Under the pieces are notes generated by a model. It saw nothing but the letters and a program-made list of their open reading frames with translations, ran no database searches and was not told the origin of the DNA. From positions 868,001 through 932,000 of the forward strand of contig NZ_VITI01000001.1 of NCBI RefSeq assembly GCF_007827795.1: a DNA stretch of 64,000 bases. The letters run 5' to 3'. This document shows positions 8,386 to 16,823 of this stretch, piece by piece (the stretch's first letter is position 1; each line of letters starts with the position of its first letter). Made by a program: the position numbers and the translations under genes. The DNA comes from Azospirillum brasilense. GTDB lineage: Bacteria > Pseudomonadota > Alphaproteobacteria > Azospirillales > Azospirillaceae.

Positions 8386-8405
8386 TTGTCCAATTGTTGG
8401 ACCAA
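8386..8405. promoter_or_regulatory. GntR/FadR-type operator palindrome
   Basis: TTGTCCAA-TTG-TTGGACcAA is an imperfect palindrome with 7-8 bp arms, placed 18 bases before the GntR start codon. FadR-subfamily GntR proteins commonly use TTGGT/TTGTC-type palindromes of this size. It is the only such site seen before the whole sugar-acid operon, so one site may control all seven genes. Confidence 0.6.
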
Positions 8406-8422
8406 ACTCACGCAGTGCGATC

Positions 8423-9115
8423 ATGAACGGCGTCTCAACGGTCAAGGCCATCTTCGAGGAACTCCGCAAGGAGATCCCGGAGCGCTATCAGCCCGGCGAT
8501 CTGCTGCCGAACGAGCGGCTGCTGGCGGAGCGGTTCGGCGTCAGCCGCAACACGATCCGGGAAGTCATCATTTTCCTCGAAGCCTACGGGCTGGTGGACA
8601 AGACCCAGCGCGGACCGCGTGTCTGCAAGCCTGACATCGAGGCGATGTTCCGCATCCTCGATCAATGCTTCGACCGCAGCGTCAAGACTTGCCGGGAAGT
8701 GTTGCAGTTCCGCCGGATCATTGAAATCGGCGTCCTGCCGGAAGTCGTCCAGCAGATCAGCGACGCGGAGATCGACGCGCTGGACCGTCTGGCCGAGGAC
8801 ATGGAGCACCAGTTGACGGTGCGCGAAGCGGCGGAGGTGGATTTCCGCTTCCATGCCGCCATCGTCGCCGCGTCCCGCAACTCCATGTTGCAGAAGATGT
8901 ATCAGGCGATGTCCCAGCCGATGATCTATTACATGGAGATCGGCAAGAGCAACGCGGTGATCGGGCCGACCACGGTCGATTATCATCGCCAGATCATCGC
9001 AGCGCTGCGTGAGCGCTCCGTCGAGAAGGCCGTCGAGGCCAGCAACGCACACTTCCATTTCAGCGAGAGCGTGTTCAACCAGGAAGCGCAGCCCTCGGCT
9101 GCGCCCGCGTCCTGA
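8423..9115 (+). CDS. GntR family (FadR subfamily) regulator of the sugar-acid operon
   Basis: A 230-residue regulator with an N-terminal winged helix (LLPNERLLAERFGVSRNTIR at about 30-49) and an all-helical FCD ligand domain. Metal- and ligand-binding histidines are visible in DFRFHAAIVAASRN and DYHRQIIAAL. ATG 8423 (MNGVSTVKAIFEEL) gives the usual FadR length; an upstream GTG/ATG-type extension would cross the operator. It is the first gene of a co-directional set whose enzymes break down a hexonate, and LgoR/UxuR-like GntR proteins control such operons. The inducer is probably a sugar acid. Confidence 0.9.
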   Translation: MNGVSTVKAIFEELRKEIPERYQPGDLLPNERLLAERFGVSRNTIREVIIFLEAYGLVDKTQRGPRVCKPDIEAMFRILDQCFDRSVKTCREVLQFRRIIEIGVLPEVVQQISDAEIDALDRLAEDMEHQLTVREAAEVDFRFHAAIVAASRNSMLQKMYQAMSQPMIYYMEIGKSNAVIGPTTVDYHRQIIAALRERSVEKAVEASNAHFHFSESVFNQEAQPSAAPAS

Positions 9116-9150
9116 ACACGTCCGTTTCCTGAAGAAAAAGGACCACACCG

Positions 9151-10167
9151 GTGAAAGCACTGATGATCGAAGGCGTGGACGTCTGCGCGATCCACGAGGT
9201 GGCGGAGCCGACTCCCGGCCCCGGCGAGGTGCTGCTGGCGATCCGCCATGTCGCCCTGTGCGGCAGCGATCTCAGCACCTTCAAGGGACTGAATCCGCTG
9301 GTCTCGCTGCCGCGCATCCCCGGCCACGAGATCGGCGGCGAGATCGCCGCGGTGGGTGAGGGCGTTCCGGCCGACTACACCGTGGGGCGGCGCGCCATCG
9401 TCATTCCCTACACCGCCTGCGGCACCTGCCCGTCCTGCCGCAAGGGCCGGGTCAACGCCTGCCGCAGCAACCGCACGCTGGGCGTGCAGCAGAACGGCGG
9501 CTTGGCGGAGCGCATCGTCCTGCCCTACGGCAAGCTGATCCTGAACGATACGCTGGCGCCGCGCCATCTGGCGCTGGTCGAGCCGCTGTCGGTCGGCTTC
9601 CACGCCGCGGCGCGCGGCCGCGTCGAGGCGGCCGACACCGTGCTGGTGCTGGGCTGCGGCATGATCGGCATGGGCGCCATCGCCGGCTCCGTCCATCGCG
9701 GCGCCACGGTGATCGCCGTGGACATCGGCGAGGCGAAGACCGGTCTGGCCCGCCGCTACGGCGCCGCCCACGTCATCGACGCCGGCAAGGAGGACGTGGC
9801 CGCCCGCGTCATGGAGCTGACCAACGGCGACGGCGCCGACGTGGTGATCGAGGCGGTCGGCCTGCCGGCCACCTTCACCCAGGCCATCGACCTCGTGTCC
9901 TTCGCCGGCCGCGTCGTATACATCGGCTACGCCAAGGAGCCGGTGTCCTACAAGACGCAGTTCTTCAACCTGAAGGAGCTGGACATCATGGGGTCGCGCA
10001 ACGCGACCTCCGAGGATTTCCAGGCCGTCATCCGCTATCTCGAAACGCTCGGCCACGCCCCCGACGACCTGATCTCCAAGGTCTTCCCGTTCGAGGAGGC
10101 CGACAAGGCCCTGCCTTACTGGGCCAAGGAGCGCGACACCACGGTCAAGGTGATGATCGAGCGCTGA
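9151..10167 (+). CDS. Zinc-dependent medium-chain dehydrogenase, probable L-galactonate 5-dehydrogenase (LgoD-like)
   Basis: A 338-residue MDR enzyme with a catalytic zinc site (Cys37 in ALCGSD, His59-Glu60 in PGHEIGGE), a structural zinc lobe with four cysteines (90, 93, 96, 104) and a Rossmann motif VLGCGMIGMGAI. The family includes sorbitol, L-threonine, L-gulonate and L-galactonate dehydrogenases. Because tagaturonate reductase and altronate dehydratase genes follow, oxidation of L-galactonate to D-tagaturonate is the reading that makes a complete route, as for E. coli LgoD. L-gulonate or another substrate cannot be excluded. Start is GTG with AAAAAGGA upstream. Confidence 0.8.
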   Translation: MKALMIEGVDVCAIHEVAEPTPGPGEVLLAIRHVALCGSDLSTFKGLNPLVSLPRIPGHEIGGEIAAVGEGVPADYTVGRRAIVIPYTACGTCPSCRKGRVNACRSNRTLGVQQNGGLAERIVLPYGKLILNDTLAPRHLALVEPLSVGFHAAARGRVEAADTVLVLGCGMIGMGAIAGSVHRGATVIAVDIGEAKTGLARRYGAAHVIDAGKEDVAARVMELTNGDGADVVIEAVGLPATFTQAIDLVSFAGRVVYIGYAKEPVSYKTQFFNLKELDIMGSRNATSEDFQAVIRYLETLGHAPDDLISKVFPFEEADKALPYWAKERDTTVKVMIER

Positions 10168-10227
10168 CCCTTCCGGCGGCGCCCGCAAGGCGCCGTCACC
10201 CTCAGAACTGCCGCGGCGGGGCGTGCC

Positions 10228-10263
10228 GGTCCCGCCGCCGGGCCCCGCCCCGTCGGCGGGACC
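10228..10263 (+). other. Stem-loop between the dehydrogenase gene and dctP
   Basis: GGTCCCGCCG (10228-10237) and CGGCGGGACC (10254-10263) form a perfect 10-bp stem with a 16-base loop and no T-run. It lies in the 151-base gap before dctP and could slow decay or cause partial termination, separating dctP dosage from the dehydrogenase. Confidence 0.45.
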
Positions 10264-10318
10264 CGTCCATGAGCCACGTCCACAGACGGGCTCCCCGGCA
10301 TCCACTATGGAGGAAATA

Positions 10319-11293
10319 ATGAAGCGCTTTCTGGCGTCCGCCCTTGCCGCGTGCGTGCTGTCCATCGGTGCCGCGTCCGGCGCCATGGCCAAGACCGAGA
10401 TCATGGTCGCCTACGAGAACAATCCGGGCGAGCCGCTCGACCGGGTGATGCATTACTGGGCCGACCTTTTGAAGGAGAAGAGCAAGGGCGACGTCACCCT
10501 GAAGCTGTTCCCCAGCTCCCAGCTGGGCGCCAAGAAGGACGTGATGGAACAGGCGATGATGGGCATGAACGTCATCACCCTGTCCGACGTCGGCTTTCTG
10601 CAGGATTACGACCCGGACCTCGGCGTTCTGTTCGGCCCGTACCTGACCGACGACCCCCAGAAGCTCTTCAAGATCTATGAGAGCGACTGGTTCAAGAAGA
10701 AGGACGAGGGGCTGCGCAAGAAGGGCGTGCACATCGTCATGTCCAACTACCTGTACGGCGTGCGCCACATCCTCGCCAAGAAGCCGATCAACACGCCCGC
10801 CGACCTCAAGGGCATGAAGATCCGCGTCCCCAACAACGTGATGCAGATCAAGACGATCGAGGCGATGGGCGCCACCGCGACGCCGATGCCGCTGGGCGAG
10901 GTCTACCCGGCCCTGACCACCGGCCTGATCGACGGCGTGGAGAACCCGATCTCCGTGCTGTACGGCGCCAAGCTGCATGAGCAGGCCAAGTATCTCAGCC
11001 TCGTCGGCTACCTGACCAACACGTCGGTGTGGGTCGGCGGCGAAGCCTTCTTCAGCAAGCTGCCGGCGGACGTCGTGAAGATGGTCCACGAGACCGGCTA
11101 CGAGGCCGGCCTCTACAGCCAGAAGCTGGCCGCCGAGCAGGACGCCGAGTTCATCGAGAAGATGAAGGCGTCCGGCGTCACCGTGATCCAGCCCGACCCG
11201 GCGCCGTTCCGCGACGCCACGAAGGTCGTCTACACCCAGTTCCCGAAGTGGTCGGCCGGCCTGTACGAACAGATCCAGAAGGATCTCAAGTAA
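10319..11293 (+). CDS. TRAP transporter periplasmic solute-binding protein (DctP family)
   Basis: A 324-residue binding protein with a signal peptide (MKRFLASALAACVLSIGAASG, cleavage after AMA near residue 25). It has the TRAP-SBP pattern, including GMKIRVPNN with the conserved arginine that grips the ligand carboxylate and the VYPALTTGLIDGVENP segment. A strong ATGGAGGAAATA precedes the ATG at 10319. It delivers a carboxylate sugar, here most likely a hexonate or hexuronate, to the DctQM pair encoded next. Hairpins on both sides suggest that its mRNA is kept at a higher level than the membrane subunits. Confidence 0.9.
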   Translation: MKRFLASALAACVLSIGAASGAMAKTEIMVAYENNPGEPLDRVMHYWADLLKEKSKGDVTLKLFPSSQLGAKKDVMEQAMMGMNVITLSDVGFLQDYDPDLGVLFGPYLTDDPQKLFKIYESDWFKKKDEGLRKKGVHIVMSNYLYGVRHILAKKPINTPADLKGMKIRVPNNVMQIKTIEAMGATATPMPLGEVYPALTTGLIDGVENPISVLYGAKLHEQAKYLSLVGYLTNTSVWVGGEAFFSKLPADVVKMVHETGYEAGLYSQKLAAEQDAEFIEKMKASGVTVIQPDPAPFRDATKVVYTQFPKWSAGLYEQIQKDLK

Positions 11294-11304
11294 AAATAAG
11301 ATCA

Positions 11305-11334
11305 ATCCGGGCGGGGCTGCCGTCCCGCCCGGAT
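11305..11334 (+). other. Perfect 11-bp stem-loop between dctP and dctQ
   Basis: ATCCGGGCGGG (11305-11315) pairs fully with CCCGCCCGGAT (11324-11334) around an 8-base loop. There is no T-run, so it is more likely an mRNA stabiliser for the dctP message than a full terminator. It ends a few bases before the GGAGG of dctQ. Confidence 0.6.
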
Positions 11335-11352
11335 CGTTAGGAGGAGTATGCC

Positions 11353-11823
11353 ATGGAGTTGATCCGGCGTCTGCCATCGGTCGTCGCGGGAGGCGCGCTG
11401 GCCGCTCTGGTGGTGATGACCATCGCGGCGGTGTTCGCGCGCTACATCTTCGACGCCCCGCTGCATTGGGGCGAGGAAATGTCCGGGCTTCTGATGATCT
11501 GGATCATCATGATCGGCGCCATCGTCGCCGAGCGTGACGGCCAGCATCTCGATATCCCGCTGTTCGTGGACCTTCTGCCCACCCGCATCCGGGCGGCGGT
11601 CGATCTGGCCGTTTCGGCCCTGTCGATCGTGGTTCTGACCTACGCCGGCTGGCTCGGCTATCTGCTTGCCCAGAGCGCCCAGTACAAGCTGACGGAAATC
11701 CTTCAGATTTCGTGGTTCTGGATCGACATCGCCGTTCCGGTGGGTGCCGCCGGCATCGTCGCCTATCTCCTGCGCCGCTGCTTTATCGACATCATGGTGA
11801 TCGCGAAGGGGAAGGCGCCATGA
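11353..11823 (+). CDS. TRAP transporter small membrane subunit (DctQ family)
   Basis: A 156-residue protein with four predicted membrane segments (about 8-28, 42-60, 82-102, 125-145) and the DctQ signature region FDAPLHWGEEMSGLLMIW followed by ERDGQHLDIPLFVDLLP. It bridges the binding protein and the large permease subunit in the inner membrane. An AGGAGGA site precedes the ATG. The stop overlaps the dctM start (ATGA), so translation is coupled. Confidence 0.9.
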   Translation: MELIRRLPSVVAGGALAALVVMTIAAVFARYIFDAPLHWGEEMSGLLMIWIIMIGAIVAERDGQHLDIPLFVDLLPTRIRAAVDLAVSALSIVVLTYAGWLGYLLAQSAQYKLTEILQISWFWIDIAVPVGAAGIVAYLLRRCFIDIMVIAKGKAP

Positions 11824-13094
11824 GCTGGCCCGTCATCATTCTCATCATGCTTTGCCTGTTCGCGTTGAACATGCGGCTTTACATTGCTATTTTTGCATCC
11901 GTTCTTGTCTATTTCGTGTTTTTCAGCCCGGTTCCGGATCAGATCGCGGTGCAGCGGCTGATCGGCGCCTCGCAGAATCTGTCCCTCCTGGCGATTCCCT
12001 TCTTCATCCTGCTCGGCACGCTGATGGACCACACCGGCGTGGCGAAGCGCCTGCTGCGCGTGGCCGACCTGCTGGTCGGCAAGTTCACCGGCGGCATGGC
12101 GCTGACCAACATCATGCTGAGCACGCTGCTGGGCGGCGTCAGCGCCTCCAACCTCGCCGACAGCGCCATGCTGACCCGCATGCTGGTGCCGGAGATGGAG
12201 CGCAAGGGCTACAACCGCGCCTTCGCCGCCGCCGTCACCGCGTCGGGCGCGCTGGTGACGCCGATCATCCCGCCGGGCATCGCGCTGATCATCTACGGCC
12301 TCGTCGCCGACGTCTCCATCGGCGCCATGTTCATGGCCGGCATCCTGCCCGGCATCGTGATGGCGGCCATGCTGATGGTCGCCGCCTACATCGTGTCCAA
12401 GCGCAACGGCTATCCGCCGTCCCGCGACAGCTGGCCGACCACGTCGGAAACCACCAGCGCGCTGGTCGGGGCCTGGCCGGTGCTGGTCCTGCTGGTCGCC
12501 ATCATCGGCGGCATCCGCGCCAACATCTTCACCCCGACCGAGGCGGGCGCGGTGGCCGTGCTGATCGTCCTGGTGATCGGCTTCGTGATCTACCGCGAGA
12601 TGCGCGTCGCCCATGTGGTGGACGCCCTGGTCGGCACCTTCAAGGCGACCTCGTCGGTGATGCTGGTCATCATGGCCTGCTCGGCGCTGGCCTGGATTCT
12701 GTCGCTGGAGCAGGCGGCGCAGCAGCTGGCGACCTACATCACGGCGCTGACCGACAACAAGTACGTCTTCCTGCTCATCCTCAACCTGCTCCTGCTGTTC
12801 CTGGGCATGCTGATCGAGGGCAACGCGATCCTGATCGTCATGGTCCCGTTGCTGATGCCGACGGTGCACCAGCTCGGCATCGACCCGATCCATTTCGGCA
12901 TCGTGGTGATCGTGAACCTCGCGGTCGGCTGTCTGACGCCGCCGGTGGGCACGGTGATGCTGCTGGTCTGCAACCTCGCCAAGGTCAAGATCTCGGACTT
13001 CATGAGGCAGTCCACCCTGCTCTTCGTGGCGCTGTTCGTGGCGCTCATGATCGTCACCTTCGTGCCGGAACTCTCGCTGGTCCTGGCCCGCTGA
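11820..13094 (+). CDS. TRAP transporter large permease subunit (DctM family)
   Basis: A 424-residue, strongly hydrophobic protein that forms the sodium-coupled transport channel. Signatures include QNLSLLAIPFFILLGTLMDH, GGVSASNLADSAML, TASGALVTPIIPPGIALIIY and the C-terminal NLAVGCLTPPVGTVMLLVCN. Length and topology are normal for DctM. It completes the dctPQM uptake system. As TRAP systems carry organic acids such as sialate, galactarate or hexuronates, the neighbouring altronate enzymes point to a hexonate substrate. Confidence 0.92.
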   Translation: MSWPVIILIMLCLFALNMRLYIAIFASVLVYFVFFSPVPDQIAVQRLIGASQNLSLLAIPFFILLGTLMDHTGVAKRLLRVADLLVGKFTGGMALTNIMLSTLLGGVSASNLADSAMLTRMLVPEMERKGYNRAFAAAVTASGALVTPIIPPGIALIIYGLVADVSIGAMFMAGILPGIVMAAMLMVAAYIVSKRNGYPPSRDSWPTTSETTSALVGAWPVLVLLVAIIGGIRANIFTPTEAGAVAVLIVLVIGFVIYREMRVAHVVDALVGTFKATSSVMLVIMACSALAWILSLEQAAQQLATYITALTDNKYVFLLILNLLLLFLGMLIEGNAILIVMVPLLMPTVHQLGIDPIHFGIVVIVNLAVGCLTPPVGTVMLLVCNLAKVKISDFMRQSTLLFVALFVALMIVTFVPELSLVLAR

Positions 13095-13148
13095 TCCTCC
13101 TCGCCGCCACACTCCCGCTTTTCTCGCTTCTCCCCGAAGGGGCCTGAC

Positions 13149-14636
13149 ATGTCGAAGTACCTGAAGATCCATTCCAGCGACACCGTCGCCGTCGCCCTGG
13201 AGCCGCTGGCCCAGGGCACCGCGATCGACGGTCTGGGCGTCGTCCTGCTCGACGAGGTGCCGCAGGGCCACAAGTTCGCCGTGACGCCGCATCAGCCGGG
13301 CGACCGGGTCATCAAGTACGGCAGCGTGATCGGCCTCGCCAAGGAGGCGATCCCGGTGGGGCGGCACATCCACACCCACAACATCGGAACGGCGCTGGGC
13401 GGCGTGCAGGACTACGCCTACGCCGGCCCGGCGGCCGACGCCGCGCCGGCCAAGCGGGAGGCGCCGACCATCCAGGCCTTCGTCCGCGCCAACGGCGAGA
13501 TCGGCGTGCGCAACGACCTGTGGATCATCCCGCTGGTCGGCTGCGTCAACGGCCTTGCCAAGAACGCGGCCAAGCGCTTCGAGAAGATGGGCCTGCTGCC
13601 CGAGGGCTCCCGCGTCATGGTGCTGGAGCATCCCTACGGCTGCTCGCAGCTCGGCGGCGACCTCGACAACACCCGCAACATTCTGCGCGACTTCGCCATC
13701 CACCCCAACGCCGGCGGCGTGCTGGTCATGGGGCTGGGCTGCGAAAACAACACCCGCGCCCTGTTCACCCAAGGCTTCGAGCATCCCGACCCGCGCCGCC
13801 TGCGCTATCTGACCACCCAGGATGTGTCGGACGAACTCGAGGCGTCGCTGGAGGCGATGACCGAGCTGGCCGCGGTGATGCGCGAGGACAAGCGCGAGCC
13901 GGTCGGCGCCGACCGCCTGCGCATCGGCCTGAAGTGCGGCGGTTCGGACGGCTTCTCCGGAATCACCGCCAACCCGCTGCTGGGCGCCTTCTCCGACTGG
14001 CTGTGCGGGATCGGCGGCGCCACCGTGCTGACCGAGGTGCCGGAAATGTTCGGCGCCGAGCATCTGCTGATGGAGCGCGCCGAAAGCCGCGAGGTGTTCG
14101 AGGGCGTCGTCACCCTGATCAACGACTTCAAGCAATACTTCATCGACCACAACCAGCCGATCTACGAGAACCCCTCGCCCGGCAACAAGGCGGGCGGCAT
14201 CAGCACGCTGGAGGAGAAGTCGCTGGGCTGCACCCAGAAGGCCGGCCTGTCCCCGGTGCGCGACGTCATCCGCTACGCCGAGCGCATCCGCAAGCCGGGC
14301 CTGACCCTTCTGGAGGCACCGGGCAACGACGGCGTGGCGGTGACCGCCCTGGCCGCCGCCGGCTGCCACATCGTGCTGTTCACCACCGGCCGCGGCACGC
14401 CGCTGGGCGGCGTCGTGCCGACCATGAAGATCGCCACCAACACCGCGATGGCCGAGAAGAAGCGGCACTGGATCGACTTCAACGCCGGCCCCATCGCCGA
14501 GGCCACCGCCACGGTGGACAGCCTGCTGCCATCCTTCATCGACAGCATCCTCGCCGTCGCCAACGGCAAAGAGGCGCGCAACGAGGAGAACGACGTCCAC
14601 GACCTCGTGATCTTCAAGTCCGGCGTCACGCTCTGA
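13149..14636 (+). CDS. uxaA: Altronate dehydratase
   Basis: A 495-residue UxaA: an N-terminal SAF-like domain (MSKYLKIHSSDTVAVAL to about residue 95) joined to the large catalytic domain that starts near TIQAFVRANGEIGVRNDLWI. Cysteines and histidines in LVGCVNGLA, EHPYGCSQLGGD, GLGCENNTR and KSLGCTQKAG are the likely iron ligands of this family. It removes water from D-altronate to give 2-keto-3-deoxy-D-gluconate. It lies between the TRAP genes and uxaB, in the order expected for a hexonate/hexuronate operon. Confidence 0.92.
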   Translation: MSKYLKIHSSDTVAVALEPLAQGTAIDGLGVVLLDEVPQGHKFAVTPHQPGDRVIKYGSVIGLAKEAIPVGRHIHTHNIGTALGGVQDYAYAGPAADAAPAKREAPTIQAFVRANGEIGVRNDLWIIPLVGCVNGLAKNAAKRFEKMGLLPEGSRVMVLEHPYGCSQLGGDLDNTRNILRDFAIHPNAGGVLVMGLGCENNTRALFTQGFEHPDPRRLRYLTTQDVSDELEASLEAMTELAAVMREDKREPVGADRLRIGLKCGGSDGFSGITANPLLGAFSDWLCGIGGATVLTEVPEMFGAEHLLMERAESREVFEGVVTLINDFKQYFIDHNQPIYENPSPGNKAGGISTLEEKSLGCTQKAGLSPVRDVIRYAERIRKPGLTLLEAPGNDGVAVTALAAAGCHIVLFTTGRGTPLGGVVPTMKIATNTAMAEKKRHWIDFNAGPIAEATATVDSLLPSFIDSILAVANGKEARNEENDVHDLVIFKSGVTL

Positions 14637-14670
14637 CCCGTCACCACCCCCTCAGACAAGGACGCCGAGC

Positions 14671-16140
14671 ATGCAGCGCCTGAACGCATCCTTTCTCAAC
14701 GGCCGGCCGCGCCCGACAACGACGCGGATCGTGCAATTCGGCGAAGGCAATTTCCTGCGCGCCTTCTTCGACTGGAAGGTCGACCGCCTGAACGAGGCCA
14801 CGGGGAGCGACTGGGGCGTGACCGTTGTCCGCCCGATCGCCGGCGGCGTCCCGCAGACGCTGAACGAGCAGGAGGGCGTCTACACCGTCCTGTCGCGCGG
14901 CGTCGACGATTCCGGCGCGAAGGTCTCGCAGGCTCGGCTGATCGGCTGCGTGCGCAACGAGATCGCCGCGCACGGCGAATGGGCGTCGGTGCTGGAGCTG
15001 GCGCGCGATCCGAACGTCACGGTCGTCGTCTCCAACACCACCGACGCCGGGATCGCCTATGTCCCGTCGGTGGCCTACGCCGACGAGCCGCCGGTGTCCT
15101 TCCCCGGCAAGATGACCCGCTTCCTGCACGAGCGTTGGAAGGCGTTCGACGGCGCGCCGTACGCCGGCCTGCAAATGCTCGCCTGCGAGCTGATCGACCA
15201 CAACGGCGAGGAGCTGAAGCGCATCGTCCTGCTGCACGCCCGCGATTGGGCGCTGGAGCCGGCCTTCATCGACTGGATCGAGACGGCGAACGCCTTCTAC
15301 AACACGCTGGTCGACCGCATCGTCCCCGGCTTCCCGCGCGCCGAGGCCGACGACCTGCGCCGCGAGCTGGGCTACGACGACCGCTTCATGGCGGCGGCGG
15401 AGCTGTTCCACCTGTTCGTGATCGAGCGCAAGGAGGGGATGCCCGCGCTGCGCCTGCCGCTCGGCGAGCATGACGAGGGCACCGTCGTCACCGCCGACGT
15501 CACCCCCTACAAGGCGCGCAAGGTTGCCATCCTCAACGGCGCCCACACCGGCCTGTGCGCGCTGGCCCTGCTGGCGGGGGTGGAGACGGTGGGCGAGGCC
15601 GTGACCGATCCCGCCGGGGCGCGCTTCCTCGACCGGCTGCTCAACGAGGAGGTGATTCCCTTCCTCACCCTGCCGAAGCCGGAGCTGGAGGATTTCGCGG
15701 CCGCCGTGCTGCGCCGCTTCCGCAACCCCTACATCCGTCACCTGTGGCACGACATCAGCCTCAACGGACTCGTCAAGTACCAGACCCGCAACCTGGACCG
15801 TCTGCTGGCCTACCGGGAGCGGTTCGGCACGCCGGCGCCGCTGATGAGCCTGTCGCTGGCCGCCTGGCTGGCCTTCTATCTCGGCCGCTTCCCCGGCGCG
15901 GACACGCTGCCGCCGCGCGACTCCGCCGAGATCGTCGAGCGCGTCCGTGCGATCGGTGCCCTGGACGACGGCACCCCGGCGGGGCTCGAGGCGATGGTCG
16001 CCGCCTATCTGGGCGAAACCGCCTTCTGGGGCCGCAGCATCGACGACCGCTCGCTGCGCGCCCAGGTGATCGAGGACATCCGCTTCCTGACGGATGAGCC
16101 CTTCACCTTCGCCCGCCTCGCGGCGCGCCTGGAGGGCTAA
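14671..16140 (+). CDS. uxaB: Tagaturonate reductase (altronate oxidoreductase), mannitol dehydrogenase family
   Basis: A 489-residue long-chain dehydrogenase. The N-terminal cofactor region is IVQFGEGNFLRAFFDWKVD, and the middle holds the catalytic stretch KVAILNGAHTGLCALALLAG with the conserved Asn-Gly-x-His, as in UxaB and mannitol dehydrogenases. UxaB interconverts D-tagaturonate and D-altronate with NADH. Fructuronate reductase (UxuB) is a related possibility, but the adjacent altronate dehydratase favours UxaB. No uronate isomerase (uxaC) gene is seen nearby, which is why entry at L-galactonate is proposed. Confidence 0.9.
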   Translation: MQRLNASFLNGRPRPTTTRIVQFGEGNFLRAFFDWKVDRLNEATGSDWGVTVVRPIAGGVPQTLNEQEGVYTVLSRGVDDSGAKVSQARLIGCVRNEIAAHGEWASVLELARDPNVTVVVSNTTDAGIAYVPSVAYADEPPVSFPGKMTRFLHERWKAFDGAPYAGLQMLACELIDHNGEELKRIVLLHARDWALEPAFIDWIETANAFYNTLVDRIVPGFPRAEADDLRRELGYDDRFMAAAELFHLFVIERKEGMPALRLPLGEHDEGTVVTADVTPYKARKVAILNGAHTGLCALALLAGVETVGEAVTDPAGARFLDRLLNEEVIPFLTLPKPELEDFAAAVLRRFRNPYIRHLWHDISLNGLVKYQTRNLDRLLAYRERFGTPAPLMSLSLAAWLAFYLGRFPGADTLPPRDSAEIVERVRAIGALDDGTPAGLEAMVAAYLGETAFWGRSIDDRSLRAQVIEDIRFLTDEPFTFARLAARLEG

Positions 16141-16245
16141 CGACGCAAGGCCCCGACCGGCGGTTGCGGAAGGGGCCCCAAATCGGACTTGACGGAAAAC
16201 ATCCGATAACGGATTAATTGCTTCTCTGCAACAAGGAGAGGAGCC

Positions 16246-16446
16246 ATGCAGACCTTATGGAACGCCCTGCTGCGGCAGTGGCTGGACGCCGAAGGCGACG
16301 ACGCCGGGGTGGAGACGCTGAGCGCCCATCTGCGGCGCGATATCGGGCTGGACGGAACCGAAGCGGGCTACAGTCCGTCCCAACACATCCGGGAGCGGAA
16401 CCTTTCGGATGCCCGGTCATTTTTGACGTTGCAAGCGTATCGCTGA
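16246..16446 (+). CDS. Small DUF1127-like protein
   Basis: A 66-residue protein with a clear AAGGAGAGGAG before its ATG. The centre, TLSAHLRRDIGLDGTEAG, resembles the conserved LSDxxLRDIGL core of DUF1127 proteins, which are short arginine-rich proteins induced by stress and involved in RNA or phosphate/carbon metabolism in other alphaproteobacteria. The tail ERNLSDARSFLTLQAYR is not familiar. It stands alone between uxaB and the small ORFs that follow. Confidence 0.6.
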   Translation: MQTLWNALLRQWLDAEGDDAGVETLSAHLRRDIGLDGTEAGYSPSQHIRERNLSDARSFLTLQAYR

Positions 16447-16823
16447 CAGGCGATACCCGATCCTGCGGTTTCCCTTCGGGGCCGCGCCTTCCTTCAACCC
16501 ACGGAGACCACGATGAAAGCCATCGTACCCACCACCCCGAATCGCCGACAGGGCGATTGGTCCGCCCATACCACCCAGCGAGCTATCGGCTCCCGTCTTC
16601 AACCCAGCGCATTGGAACGCGAATTCCGGATATCGAGAGGAAGCCATGTGTGTCTTTTTGGGGTTTTGCGGTCGTTCGGTCTTCGTTGAGCACGCCCACT
16701 GGGCCTCTCCGGATCGTTTTTTCGACGCCCGGCGGGATAACGGGGAATTCGTGATATGGCTTGGACGCCTGAACATCATCTACACACCGGCCCGATGGGG
16801 TCCTCGCTCGGGGAGGGTCGCTG
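16447..16823. other. 377-bp region without a confident gene
   Basis: Between the DUF1127-like gene and the MarR gene the base composition is less GC-rich than the neighbours and codon use is poor in every frame. Only the short candidate frames noted at 16513 and 16646 are present. The stretch GGGGTTTTGCGGTCGTTCGG and others show no hairpin with a T-run. It may hold the promoter of the MarR gene. Confidence 0.4.
16513..16689 (+). CDS. Possible small protein of 58 residues
   Basis: A short frame starting MKAIVPTTPNRRQGDW with ACGGAGACCACG before the ATG. It is basic and has no recognisable domain. A different frame (16646-16846, 66 codons, MCVFLGFCGRSVF) also has a fair ribosome-binding site (AGAGGAAGCC), so at most one of the two is likely real. 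Support rests only on start signals. Confidence 0.25.
   Translation: MKAIVPTTPNRRQGDWSAHTTQRAIGSRLQPSALEREFRISRGSHVCLFGVLRSFGLR

Noticed and set aside
11763..14600. A 945-codon minus-strand frame across dctM and uxaA
   Set aside because: High-GC artefact, rich in His, Gln, Asp and Arg, lying opposite two well-supported genes; no start signal or domain.
16145..16185. Terminator after uxaB
   Set aside because: GGCCCC and GGGGCC can pair, but the loop is 17 bases and there is no T-run, so it was not listed.
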